From positions 434,001-498,000 of the forward strand of contig JARWSJ010000001.1 of NCBI GenBank assembly GCA_029906195.1: a stretch of DNA of 64,000 nucleotides. Reading direction: 5' to 3'. A program made the position numbers and the translations under genes. The notes under the pieces were generated by a model. That model was not told the DNA's origin, searched no databases, and saw nothing but the letters and a program-made list of their open reading frames with translations. How positions within the stretch are numbered: position 1 is the first letter of the stretch; each line of letters opens with the position of its first letter. This DNA is from Chitinophagaceae bacterium 26-R-25 (lineage in GTDB: Bacteria > Bacteroidota > Bacteroidia > Chitinophagales > Chitinophagaceae). Positions 43,142 to 52,505 of the stretch are shown piece by piece.

Positions 43142-45604
43142 ATGAAAAAGACGATATCACAGTTATTGGTACTGGCGGTGCTTGCTGGTCCGGTTCATGC
43201 GCAGTCGAGCGTTCATCCTGCCTTTAGCCAGCCGGGAAACGATACTAAGGAAAAACGAGTGAAGCTTCCCAATGGATGGAGCCTGACACCCGCCGGAAGA
43301 CAATTGCCATTAGGGGATCTTCCACTGAACATAGCCGTTAGTCGCTCTAAGCGCTACCTCGCTGTGACTAATAATGGTCAGAGCATTCAATCGATCCAGT
43401 TGGTGGATACTTCCAATGAAAAAATTTTGGACAACCAGGTTATTGCGAAAAGCTGGGGTGGCCTGGCTTTTAGCAGTGATGAAAAATATCTGTATGCATC
43501 TGGAGGTAATGACAACTGGATATTGAAGTATGCCATTGAAGATTCAAAACTTCATACTGTCGACACGATTAAGTTGGGTGCGCCGTGGCCGAATAAAATT
43601 TCTCCTGCGGGCATTACCATTGATGACAAAAATAATTTGCTGTATGTAGTCACCAAGGAAGATAACAGTTTGTATGTTGTTGACTTGAAAACAAAAGCCA
43701 TCCGGCAACAAGTTCCGCTTGGTGGCGAGGCTTATACCTGTTTGCTTTCTCCGGACAGGAAAGAACTCTACATCAGCGGATGGGCCATGGACAAAATATT
43801 CGTGTATAACACCAGCCAGCAAAAGATCGTGGACAGCATCGCTGTAGGCGATAATCCAAATGACATTTGTCTTTCCGCGAAAGGAACTTACCTGTTTGTT
43901 GCCAATGCAAACGACAACAGCGTATCGGTGATCGATACAAAAAAACGCACCGTACTGGAAACACTCAATGCGGCTCTTTATGCGACAAAACTAAGCGGCT
44001 CCACGACCAATGGAGTTTGTTTAAGCAGCGATGAAAAGACACTTTACATTGCCAATGCAGACAACAATTGCCTCGCCGCATTTGATGTGAGCCATCCCGG
44101 AAAAAGCACGTCCAAAGGCTTTATTCCGGTGGGTTGGTATCCAACGTGCGTAAGAGTGTCAGGGAAAAAGATCTTTGTAACCAACGGTAAAGGACTGGAG
44201 CCGTTTGCCAATCCTAAAGGCCCAAACCCCATTGCAAAAAAACAAAAGGTAGCACTGCATGAAGGCATCTCTCAAAAGCCGGAAGAAGTGCAATACATCG
44301 CGGGAATGTTTCGCGGTACACTAAGTGTTATTGATAATCCTTCTGAAAAAGAAATGTCTGATTATTCCCAGGCAGTGTACAAGAACACGCCTTACAATAA
44401 AGACGATGAGCAAATGGCAGAAGGGGAAGCGGGCAATCCTGTGCCAATGAAAGTTGGTGGCACATCGCCTATTAAACATGTGTTTTACCTGATTAAAGAA
44501 AACAGAACATACGACCAGGTGTTGGGCGATCTTCCAATGGGCAACGGCGATGCGTCACTGGTGCTATTCGGTGAAAAGGTTACTCCCAATCAGCACTCCC
44601 TTGCGAAACAATTTGTTTTGCTGGATAACTTTTATGTAGATGGAGAAGTTAGCTCCGATGGCCACAACTGGAGCATGGGTGCTTATGCTACGGATTTTCT
44701 GGAAAAAAACTGGCCCTCTCATTATGGTCGCAGAGGCAGTTCAGAGGCCTCTTCCGGCTTGCGTGAGGTAGCGAATAACAAAGATGGTTTTATCTGGGAC
44801 AATGCAAAACGTTCGAACGTTAGCTTCAGAACTTACGGAGAGTTTTCCAACAATCAATTTCTTCCACAAATACCTGTGCTAAAAGATCATTTATGTCCTT
44901 ACTTCCCTTCATTCAACGGCAACATAAGAGATACCACAAGGTTTGGTCTGTTCAAAAGAGAAATGGATTCACTTATTGCTGCCGATGCCGTTCCGCAATT
45001 GGTGACCATCAAATTTCCCAATGACCACACGGAAGGCACTACAATAGGAAGACCTACACCTTTCGCTCATGTGGCAGACAATGATCTCGCGGTTGGTATG
45101 CTTGTAGAATATTTAAGCAAAAGTCCATTGTGGAATGAAAGCGTACTCTTCGTTTTGGAAGACGACGCACAGGCCGGCCCAGATCACGTAGATGCACACC
45201 GCTCGCCAGCCTATGTAGCGGGAGGTTTTGTAAAAAGAAACTTCGTTGATCATACAATGTATTCGACTTCGTCTGTTCTAAGAACCATTGAACTCATTCT
45301 TGGCATGCCGCCGATGACACAGTATGATGCTGCTGCAACGCCGATGTGGCGTTGCTTTGACAAAACTTCTAATATGGAGGGATTCAAAGCGCTTGCAGCA
45401 AATGTGGATCTTAACGAAAAAAATAAGGAAGTGAATTCACTATCAGTTCGTTCTTCAAAACTTGATTTTTCGAGCGAGGATCGTGTTCCTGACCAGGTAA
45501 TGAACGACATACTGTGGAAATATGTTCATGGTGAACATTCACGTATGCCCGTGCCCGTTAGATCAGCTTTTCTAAAAAAGAAGATGGACGACGATGACGA
45601 TTAA
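43142..45604 (+). CDS. bifunctional YncE-like beta-propeller / phosphoesterase, exported (paralogue)
   Basis: Protein of 820 residues, same architecture as the gene at 21993. After a signal peptide (LLVLAVLAGPVHAQ) come a propeller with LYVVDLKTKAIRQQVPLGG-type blades (about 45-330) and a phosphoesterase from KHVFYLIKENRTYDQVLGD (about 440). The latter has VSSDGHNW, FPNDHTEGTT and LEDDAQAGPDHVDAHRS as metal-binding segments. It too ends in an acidic tail (MDDDDD). Being in the SusC/SusD operon, it probably dephosphorylates the imported substrate in the periplasm. This points to an organic phosphate or phosphonate ester as the nutrient, though that is inference. Confidence 0.9.
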   Translation: MKKTISQLLVLAVLAGPVHAQSSVHPAFSQPGNDTKEKRVKLPNGWSLTPAGRQLPLGDLPLNIAVSRSKRYLAVTNNGQSIQSIQLVDTSNEKILDNQVIAKSWGGLAFSSDEKYLYASGGNDNWILKYAIEDSKLHTVDTIKLGAPWPNKISPAGITIDDKNNLLYVVTKEDNSLYVVDLKTKAIRQQVPLGGEAYTCLLSPDRKELYISGWAMDKIFVYNTSQQKIVDSIAVGDNPNDICLSAKGTYLFVANANDNSVSVIDTKKRTVLETLNAALYATKLSGSTTNGVCLSSDEKTLYIANADNNCLAAFDVSHPGKSTSKGFIPVGWYPTCVRVSGKKIFVTNGKGLEPFANPKGPNPIAKKQKVALHEGISQKPEEVQYIAGMFRGTLSVIDNPSEKEMSDYSQAVYKNTPYNKDDEQMAEGEAGNPVPMKVGGTSPIKHVFYLIKENRTYDQVLGDLPMGNGDASLVLFGEKVTPNQHSLAKQFVLLDNFYVDGEVSSDGHNWSMGAYATDFLEKNWPSHYGRRGSSEASSGLREVANNKDGFIWDNAKRSNVSFRTYGEFSNNQFLPQIPVLKDHLCPYFPSFNGNIRDTTRFGLFKREMDSLIAADAVPQLVTIKFPNDHTEGTTIGRPTPFAHVADNDLAVGMLVEYLSKSPLWNESVLFVLEDDAQAGPDHVDAHRSPAYVAGGFVKRNFVDHTMYSTSSVLRTIELILGMPPMTQYDAAATPMWRCFDKTSNMEGFKALAANVDLNEKNKEVNSLSVRSSKLDFSSEDRVPDQVMNDILWKYVHGEHSRMPVPVRSAFLKKKMDDDDD

Positions 45605-45734
45605 GAATATAAATGATGTGTGTTAAATAAAGTAGCAAGGTGCCTGCAAATTAATTTTTGTGGGCACTTGATGCTACTATTGTGTTACCGGGATAAAAGA
45701 AAAAATGATGACAATTAAGAGAAATAACCTTAGT

Positions 45735-47135
45735 ATGAAAAAACAGCTATTAAGTATTTTTTGCGTTACAACAGTTTTATTAACAGCCTGTAGTAAGTCG
45801 GGTGATGTTTCAGTAACAACACCGCCTCCAGCCACAGGTAATTACATTAAAGAAGGGGACACCCTTAACAGTTCTGCTGGCAGCAATATCAAAGGCACAC
45901 TTAGGCAGGGCACTACTTACTATTTATACAGCGGTGCAGGCGATGCGGTAATAAATGCAGGCGACACGTTAATGATTGAAAGCGGCGTTAAGGTGCTGAT
46001 AGTTGGCCCTTCATCAGGCAATGATGCCATAGGCACACAGGGGCACGCCCCCGGCATTGTTGTGAAAGGTACTTTCATTTGCCTGGGAACAAAAGATGCG
46101 CCAGTATTATTTACTGTGAAAGATGAAGCATTAAAATCCAACCCTGCAAAGGACCCGCAATCACCACAAACCGACCCCGCGTTTAAAGGTTACTGGGGAG
46201 GCATACAAGGTGCAGTGGGCTGCGGGGATATTATTATAAAATGGGCAAGAATAGAATATACGGGTGGCCTCGGTCCAGCCAACGATCCATATCGTCCCAA
46301 CGCTGCACGCTATGGTATTTATATGCAGAATCCTTCAGCCAATTTTGTGTTGGAAGATAGCTGGTTGTACGGCTCAAACAACGACATGGTGCGTGTGACG
46401 GGTGGTAAATTTGAGATCATGCGCAACACGTTTGAAAAGGTTGGACTGATTGCAGGCGAATGCGTCAACGTTAAAAGCGGCAGTGTGGGTGACATTGCAT
46501 ATAATCTTGTGGTGGGTGGCACCGGTAATGCATTTAAATCTGCAAATGCTGGCGGCCTCTCACCGCAAAGCAATGCGAACATCTATAACAACACCATTGT
46601 AAGCGCTGGTTACCGTCAGCAAAAAGTGGGAGAGGGTGGCTCAATTGATTTTGAGAATGGCGGCAGAGGTGCCAGTTATAACAACATACTGGTAAACTGT
46701 GCTTTTGGGCTCGCGGTGATGGGCGGAGGTAACAGCACGCCTGCGGCGGATACAGCCAATCTTAAATATGGCTATACTTACAACTACGGTGACACCAAAG
46801 ATATAACAGCGCAATTTTTACCCGCCGGTTATATAACCAGGCAACAGTCAACAGATATTAACGGAGGCAACGGAACCACACCGGGTGCCAACAACCCTTT
46901 GTTTGTAAATTGTCAACTACCTGTTGGAGACGGTTTTAACTTTATTGAAGATGATTATGTTGGCAGCAGAAATTTTCACTTGCAAAATGGCTCGCCTGCT
47001 GTAGCTAAGGGTTTCACAGGCTTCCAACCATATAGCGTTGTGAAAAAAGATCCTGTATTTGGAGTTACAGAAATAACACCGCCCGGGAAAGACATGGGCG
47101 CTTTTCAATTAGATAAAACAGGCAACCAGCACTGA
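45735..47135 (+). CDS. right-handed beta-helix lipoprotein
   Basis: Lipoprotein of 466 residues (MKKQLLSIFCVTTVLLTAC, acylated C19) with a parallel beta-helix body. Short repeating turns recur (INAGDTLMIESGVKVLIVG, APGIVVKGTFICLGTKDAPVLFTV, DNMVRVTGGKFEIMRNTFEKV and YNNTIV), with a gap of about 25 residues between rungs. Such folds often bind or cleave polysaccharides, but no lyase residues are recognisable, so it may only bind at the surface. The start at 45735 is chosen because it begins the lipoprotein signal. The next gene starts 7 bases on, so the two are one unit. Confidence 0.8.
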   Translation: MKKQLLSIFCVTTVLLTACSKSGDVSVTTPPPATGNYIKEGDTLNSSAGSNIKGTLRQGTTYYLYSGAGDAVINAGDTLMIESGVKVLIVGPSSGNDAIGTQGHAPGIVVKGTFICLGTKDAPVLFTVKDEALKSNPAKDPQSPQTDPAFKGYWGGIQGAVGCGDIIIKWARIEYTGGLGPANDPYRPNAARYGIYMQNPSANFVLEDSWLYGSNNDMVRVTGGKFEIMRNTFEKVGLIAGECVNVKSGSVGDIAYNLVVGGTGNAFKSANAGGLSPQSNANIYNNTIVSAGYRQQKVGEGGSIDFENGGRGASYNNILVNCAFGLAVMGGGNSTPAADTANLKYGYTYNYGDTKDITAQFLPAGYITRQQSTDINGGNGTTPGANNPLFVNCQLPVGDGFNFIEDDYVGSRNFHLQNGSPAVAKGFTGFQPYSVVKKDPVFGVTEITPPGKDMGAFQLDKTGNQH

Positions 47136-47142
47136 TAATGGA

Positions 47143-49965
47143 ATGATAAAAAGTTGCGCAACCGCATTAATATTACTTGCATGTTCCTTGTTTGATATGG
47201 CACATGCCGCAATCGTGCGCGGTGATGTGATTGAAAAGGGAACCGGCCTGCCGGTAGCCGGCGCAACAGTTGCCGTTGCCGGCGAGAGTTTCATTACCAA
47301 GGCGGACCAGAATGGATCGTTTTTATTTCATAACCTGCCTGAAGGCAATTACAATTTACAAGTTTCGGCTGCCGGGTATATGTCCGGCAGCTTTGTAATT
47401 AATGCAAAAAATGACAAGCCTGTTGTGGTGCACATGGTTTTGCAGCCCAGAGTAGTTGAACTGGAAAGCGTTACCGTAATTGATAGTGTTGACCATCACT
47501 CCGCGTTATATGGTCGGATTCTGGAAAGAAAATCTGTACCAATTGTAAACATTATCTCAAAGCAATCAATAGAGCTATCTGCCGATGTTACCATGGCTGA
47601 TGCCATGCAGCGTGTTAGCGGTGTTTCACTTGCAACTGACCAAACGGGTGCACCCACAAAAGCAATTATACGTGGCATGGATACCAAATACAGCTATACC
47701 TCTGTAAATGGTATTGCTTTGCCCAGTCCGGATGACAGGAGCCGTTATATAGCGCTGGACCTTTTTCCCGCCGGTATTATCGAGCGACTGGAAACGTATA
47801 AAACGCTTGTGCCTTCTATGTCTGCGGATGCCATCGGCGGATCAATGAATATTGTTACGCAACAGGTGCCCTTACAACCTGTTTTTATGGCCCGGATGGC
47901 AACCGGTTACAGCCAGATATTTTTCGATCGTTCCTTTCTCACTTTTAACAATGGGGCTGTGCAGAAACAATCACCGTATGAAAAATATGGGAGCAGTTAC
48001 TATGCAAAAGGAAATGATTTTACAAAAGATAATTTATCATTCAATCATGTTAACCCTTTGCCGGATGCACGGGCAGATGTACTCTGGGGTCGGCAATTTC
48101 TAAAGAATAAAAAACTGGGCGTGATGGCTGCAGCTGGTGTGCAGAATATAAAAGAAGGCTCAAACAGTTTTTTTATTGCACAAAATAGCGAGCCTCAACT
48201 AAACAATGCACCCGGCATTACAGACTTTACCCAAAGGCAATACTCCATCAATAGTAAGAGGGCTAATTTTTACATGCAGGCGCAATACCGCATAAATCCG
48301 CGACACCTGTTACTCTTAACGCAATTATATACCCGAAAGCAGGACGACGAGGCTCGTTACCTGGTTGATACCAGCCTGGCAGAAGGACGCAGCGGGCCTG
48401 GCACCGGAAGAATTGCCATTTCACAAAGGTCCCGGCTACATATACAGTCGCTTTACCACATAAACTTACACGGAGATCATGCCTGGAATGATGAACTGTT
48501 TGCCAACTGGCAGTTAGCTTATTCCACAGCTTATGGAAGCTATCCAGACTGGGCAGAACTTACCGCCAACACTGGCCGCATTGCAGGGCCGGATGGACAG
48601 GTCCAACAAACGCCGGTTTTGCTGGCTCCTTTAAATAGGTACTGGCTGCATAACACAGAAAGGAAAAAAGATTTATCCCTAAACATTACTTACACACCAA
48701 AACTTTTTAATCAGCATATTGCATTTGACGGTGGTACACTGCTGCAATTCAAACGCAGAGATAATTTTTACAATCAATATATTTTTAATCCTGCATACAC
48801 TGAACCCAAAGGCCAACCCTTTGCAGGTATTTACAATGCGACCTGGTATAACGATAATGGTCCGCAAAATCCACTTGGCAACACCAATACTCCCGGCACT
48901 TACGGGGCTAAAGAAAATATATCGGCCGTTTATGCTCAGGTAGCTATGCGACTTAGAAAGGTGGATGTTACAGCAGGTATTCGCAATGAGCATACCTACC
49001 AGCTTGAATCATCTGCAGATAAAACGGACGGTGAGGTACAAATTAAGTACAATGATTGGCTGCCATCAATGCATATTCGCTATGCATTAAGCAAACAGCA
49101 AAACATAAGGCTGTCATATTACAAAGCTATAAGCCGACCTGCACTGTATGACGTTACTTTTTTTAACATGGCTTATGATGACTATAATATTGCGGGTAAT
49201 CCATTTTTACAACGTAGCTCTGCAGATAATATTGATTTAAGGTATGAACTGCAAGTCCCTCAAATATTAAACGTTTTACAGGTTACTGCATTTTACAAGA
49301 AAATAAAGAATCCGTATGAAAAAACGCTGCTTAATGCAGGCGACACATTATACCCTATCCCGGAAGGCGGGTTGTCGTATACACCTGCAGTAAAGATTAC
49401 GGAGCAGTTGCGAAACTTCGCTTCGGCATGCAATTATGGGTTTGAATTGTCCGGAGAAAAACATTTCGGCAATATGGCCATTGGTGTTAATTACACTTTT
49501 ACATCATCCCGCATCACCCAAAGCAAAAAGTTTAAAGAGCGCGAAAACCGACAGGATCCATCATCTGATATTATAACGGTAACAAAACAACAACAACGGC
49601 CATTGCAGGGGCAATCAAAACACATCGGCAGCATAAATTTTAGTTACCGGATACCGCGCATTGGCAGTACGGTGCAGGTGACGGCTGTTTATACGGGTAA
49701 GCGCATAGAGGATGTGTCTGGCTGGTATGAACTTGACGACTGGCAAAAGGGATACACGATGTTGAATCTCTCGGCAGAAAAAACATTTCATACACACTGG
49801 CGCGCATTTGCACGAGCGGGGAACGTATTAAATGCCGGCAGAACGGTGTACATCAACACTTCCCCTGTAGCCGGTTTACCTGGCCAAACAGAAAAAAACA
49901 GGCTTGTCATTGAAAAAATAAATAACTACTCACAATATGTAGTAGGTATTGCCTACAAGTTATAG
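47143..49965 (+). CDS. TonB-dependent receptor with carboxypeptidase-like N-domain
   Basis: Outer-membrane receptor of 940 residues, not a SusC. After a signal peptide (CATALILLACSLFDMAHA) come a carboxypeptidase-like domain (about 25-105), then a plug with VTMADAMQRVSGVSLATDQTGAPTKAIIRGMDTKYSYTSVNG and a barrel ending YSQYVVGIAYKL. It resembles the CirA/FepA-type branch used for smaller ligands. No SusD partner follows. It lies 7 bases after the beta-helix lipoprotein, so the lipoprotein may serve as its surface partner, an inference from position only. Confidence 0.92.
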   Translation: MIKSCATALILLACSLFDMAHAAIVRGDVIEKGTGLPVAGATVAVAGESFITKADQNGSFLFHNLPEGNYNLQVSAAGYMSGSFVINAKNDKPVVVHMVLQPRVVELESVTVIDSVDHHSALYGRILERKSVPIVNIISKQSIELSADVTMADAMQRVSGVSLATDQTGAPTKAIIRGMDTKYSYTSVNGIALPSPDDRSRYIALDLFPAGIIERLETYKTLVPSMSADAIGGSMNIVTQQVPLQPVFMARMATGYSQIFFDRSFLTFNNGAVQKQSPYEKYGSSYYAKGNDFTKDNLSFNHVNPLPDARADVLWGRQFLKNKKLGVMAAAGVQNIKEGSNSFFIAQNSEPQLNNAPGITDFTQRQYSINSKRANFYMQAQYRINPRHLLLLTQLYTRKQDDEARYLVDTSLAEGRSGPGTGRIAISQRSRLHIQSLYHINLHGDHAWNDELFANWQLAYSTAYGSYPDWAELTANTGRIAGPDGQVQQTPVLLAPLNRYWLHNTERKKDLSLNITYTPKLFNQHIAFDGGTLLQFKRRDNFYNQYIFNPAYTEPKGQPFAGIYNATWYNDNGPQNPLGNTNTPGTYGAKENISAVYAQVAMRLRKVDVTAGIRNEHTYQLESSADKTDGEVQIKYNDWLPSMHIRYALSKQQNIRLSYYKAISRPALYDVTFFNMAYDDYNIAGNPFLQRSSADNIDLRYELQVPQILNVLQVTAFYKKIKNPYEKTLLNAGDTLYPIPEGGLSYTPAVKITEQLRNFASACNYGFELSGEKHFGNMAIGVNYTFTSSRITQSKKFKERENRQDPSSDIITVTKQQQRPLQGQSKHIGSINFSYRIPRIGSTVQVTAVYTGKRIEDVSGWYELDDWQKGYTMLNLSAEKTFHTHWRAFARAGNVLNAGRTVYINTSPVAGLPGQTEKNRLVIEKINNYSQYVVGIAYKL

Positions 49966-50075
49966 GCTTATACTTACGTCCCTCAAATGCTTCCTCAGAT
50001 ACTATTCGAAGTAATAAACCCAGCCTGAAAATTCATCAATCTATTGATTACCAATTAAGTTATGGAATGGAATGA

Positions 50076-50105
50076 ACAAATGTTCTGTTGTGACTGAACA
50101 TTTGT
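50076..50105 (+). promoter_or_regulatory. operator-like inverted repeat upstream of the LacI gene
   Basis: ACAAATGTTC (50076-50085) and GAACATTTGT (50096-50105) form a perfect 10-bp inverted repeat with a 10-base spacer, 166-195 bases before the LacI start. Each arm extends towards the smaller palindrome GAACA-N2-TGTTC. It fits a dimer-binding site for the LacI regulator. The rest of 49966-50270 shows no gene that I can support. Confidence 0.45.
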
Positions 50106-50270
50106 GTTATTCTTTTCAACAAATAAGCCATCCTGTCAATCGGCGCCTTTATACATTTGGTTCAGTTGCGAAGATGAATTTATTGAGCTGTGTAACCGAC
50201 AGCCCGGGCGATTTACCAGCAGGCGTCCACCAGATTATTCTGCGTTACAATTACTACTACACTTGCCCAT

Positions 50271-51296
50271 ATGAAAGAAGAAAAAGAGATAACTATATAT
50301 GATATTGCCAGGCGCCTTAACGTTTCTGCTGCTACCGTCAGCAGGAGTTTAAAGGATCATAAGTCCATTAGCAGTGCCACGAGAAAAAAGGTGCATGCGA
50401 TGGCTAAAGAAATGGGATATCGTTCCAATAGTTTTGCCCGGAACCTGCGCACGCAACAAACAAACACACTTGGTCTTATTGTTCCCCGTCTCAATAGTTA
50501 TGTCGTTTCTTCCATTATTGCAGGTATAGAAAATGTTGCCAGTGAATATGGGTATAATATTATCATCAGCCAATCGCTGGGATCCGCCAAAAAAGAAACC
50601 TCAAATATTAATATGATGTTTGACAGCCGAGTAGACGGGCTGCTTGTTTCGCTCGCCTATAATGCCAGGAACATGGACAAATTCAAGATGTTTTTTGATA
50701 AAAACATTCCAGTTGTCTTCTTCGATCGCGGTTGTGAAGACCCTCGCAGCCTGAACGTGGTAATCGACAATTACAAAAATGCATACGATATCACCAGGCA
50801 TTTGGTGGAACAGGGATGTAAGCGCATCATGCATATTACCGGCAATCTTTCAACCAATATTTATACTGAAAGATATCGTGGTTATAAAGCAGCGCTGCAG
50901 GATTCGGGACTCGCATCCGGCGATGATTTACTGCTGGTGAATGAATTAACAGAACAGGATGGGGTAGATGCCGGTAATCATATTTTACAAATGACAAACA
51001 AGCCGGACGGCGTTTTTGCGGCAAATGATAATTGTGCGGCCTATTGCTTGCAAACTTTGAAAGAGGCAGGCGTAAAAATTCCAAAGGAAATTGCTTTTGC
51101 AGGGTTTAACAATGATCCTGTTAGCAGAATAATAGAGCCTAATCTTACTACCATAAACTATCCTTGCCAGGAGATGGGTGAAGTGGCGGCAAAATGCCTC
51201 ATCGACCATCTTTCAGGATCCAGAACTGTCGACCATGCCAATACGGTCGTTCTCCGCTCCCAAATTATCGTCAGGGAATCTTCATTAAGGAATTAG
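50271..51296 (+). CDS. LacI/PurR-family transcriptional regulator
   Basis: Regulator of 341 residues. The N-terminal helix-turn-helix is EITIYDIARRLNVSAATVSRSLKDHKSISSATRKKV with the hinge helix NSFARNLRTQQ. A periplasmic-binding-protein-like sensor follows, with LGLIVPRLNSYVVSSIIAGIE, IPVVFFDRG, KPDGVFAANDNCAAYCLQTLKEAGVKIPKEIAFAGFNND and PNLTTINYPCQEMGEVAA. These usually bind a sugar or nucleoside. It lies between two uptake loci and may control either. Its C-terminus (SSLRN) ends inside the repeat element at 51288-51577. Confidence 0.93.
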   Translation: MKEEKEITIYDIARRLNVSAATVSRSLKDHKSISSATRKKVHAMAKEMGYRSNSFARNLRTQQTNTLGLIVPRLNSYVVSSIIAGIENVASEYGYNIIISQSLGSAKKETSNINMMFDSRVDGLLVSLAYNARNMDKFKMFFDKNIPVVFFDRGCEDPRSLNVVIDNYKNAYDITRHLVEQGCKRIMHITGNLSTNIYTERYRGYKAALQDSGLASGDDLLLVNELTEQDGVDAGNHILQMTNKPDGVFAANDNCAAYCLQTLKEAGVKIPKEIAFAGFNNDPVSRIIEPNLTTINYPCQEMGEVAAKCLIDHLSGSRTVDHANTVVLRSQIIVRESSLRN

Positions 51297-51577
51297 AAAT
51301 TAGAAATTAGGGATTCAATGTCGTTTAGTTAAGGTGTTTGAAGAATTAAGAGGCTGTTGTTTGTCATCCCGAGGAACGAGGGATCTGAGAGCTGCGCAAA
51401 CAGTATGCAAGTATGAGACCCAGATCCCTCGTTCCTCGGGATGACAAAGCGGGCTTTCGCTGCGAGTAATAAATATCAAAAGAAGAAAGAGTTGCCTAAC
51501 TAGCCCACGTTTAATTGGGACCAGAAAAACTTCCAACAAATTCCTAATCGCTAATTCCTAACTCCTAATTCTTAAAA
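51288..51577. repeat. nested inverted-repeat element (REP/MITE-like), copy 2
   Basis: Same plan as the element at 33501-33727. Outer repeats are of AATTAGAAATTAG / CTAATTCCTAACTCC type (51288-51312 and about 51540-51577). A perfect 28-bp inner inverted repeat (51360-51387 and 51421-51448; core GTCATCCCGAGGAACGAGGG) encloses a 33-base loop. The inner arms differ from copy 1 at paired positions, so pairing is kept while sequence drifts. It starts within the last codons of the LacI gene and fills most of the space before the next sigma gene. Confidence 0.8.
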
Positions 51578-51780
51578 TCCCCCCCTTTTACGCTTCATTT
51601 TAAACATTTGTGCAATGATTTTGGCGATAAGTAAAGTCAAAAAAAACAGATCGCTGATACTTTTGGACTGTTTGGTAGATATATTTTTTTACAAATAACG
51701 AATAGGTGTCAGAAATACACTAATTGATTTTTCAGACCCCGTTTCGTGCATTCACCAAAACTGCTTGACAAGATTGCTAT
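51578..51780. other. AT-rich leader of the third locus
   Basis: About 200 bases ahead of the sigma-factor gene with no coding potential. It should hold the promoter, but I found no full TTTG / TAnnTTTG match. A run of C followed by TTTT at 51579-51590 is the only marked feature. Confidence 0.4.
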
Positions 51781-52410
51781 ATGAAACTAACTTATTTTAC
51801 ACGTAACGCTGCCTTGCATGCCGATCTCCCTGAACAAGATGTGTTGCTTCTTTTAAAGGAAGGAAATAAAGAAGCATTTATACAAATTTATAATACCTAT
51901 CATAATCTCTTGTACGGCTATGCAATGCGATTTCTCAAAGTGCCGCAATTTGCCGAAGATATCGTGCAGGAAGTGTTTATTAAGGTGTGGGAGCTTCGTT
52001 CGAATATCAATCCTTCACTTTCTTTTAAGTCGTACTTATTTACCATTACACGTAACAGCATCTTTAAACTGATCAAGAAGGTTGCTGCTGACGAAAAAAT
52101 GCGAACCGAAATCGCATTGCATATGGGAAATAAGATCACCGACCCTGATTTGCAATTACAATGGCAACAATACAATGTTATATTAAGCGCTGCGATTGAA
52201 CGTTTGCCACCACAACGGAAAAAGGTTTTCAAACTTTGCCGGCTTGAAGGGAAAAAGTATGAAGAAGTGGCAACAGAATTAAATCTCACCCGCAATACCG
52301 TTAAGGAGCACATGGTGTTGGCTGTAAGATCAATCAGGGAGTATGTTGGTCGCCATGCAGACATGGAATTGATGGTGGCGCTAACCGTTGCCGTTATGAT
52401 CAAATCATAG
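51781..52410 (+). CDS. ECF RNA polymerase sigma factor (third locus)
   Basis: Sigma factor of 209 residues. Region 2 is FIQIYNTYHNLLYGYAMRFLKVPQFAEDIVQEVFIKVWELRSNI, and region 4 is RLPPQRKKVFKLCRLEGKKYEEVATELNLTRNTVKEHMVLAVRSIREYV. A hydrophobic tail (MELMVALTVAVMIKS) is typical of the Bacteroidota expansion group. A FecR protein and an STN-bearing SusC follow, giving the full trans-envelope signalling set. Confidence 0.93.
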   Translation: MKLTYFTRNAALHADLPEQDVLLLLKEGNKEAFIQIYNTYHNLLYGYAMRFLKVPQFAEDIVQEVFIKVWELRSNINPSLSFKSYLFTITRNSIFKLIKKVAADEKMRTEIALHMGNKITDPDLQLQWQQYNVILSAAIERLPPQRKKVFKLCRLEGKKYEEVATELNLTRNTVKEHMVLAVRSIREYVGRHADMELMVALTVAVMIKS

Positions 52411-52505
52411 TTGAAAAATATTTTTTAAAAAAAGTTCAAACACATCCACCCTTTATTCCGGTTCAGGGATATTACAATGGAGCGCGATGCTTGCGAATTA
52501 CTAAC

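Noticed and set aside
50072-50302. Plus-strand frame of 76 codons before the LacI gene
   Set aside because: It crosses the operator-like repeat and overlaps the LacI start in another frame; peptide composition is not protein-like.
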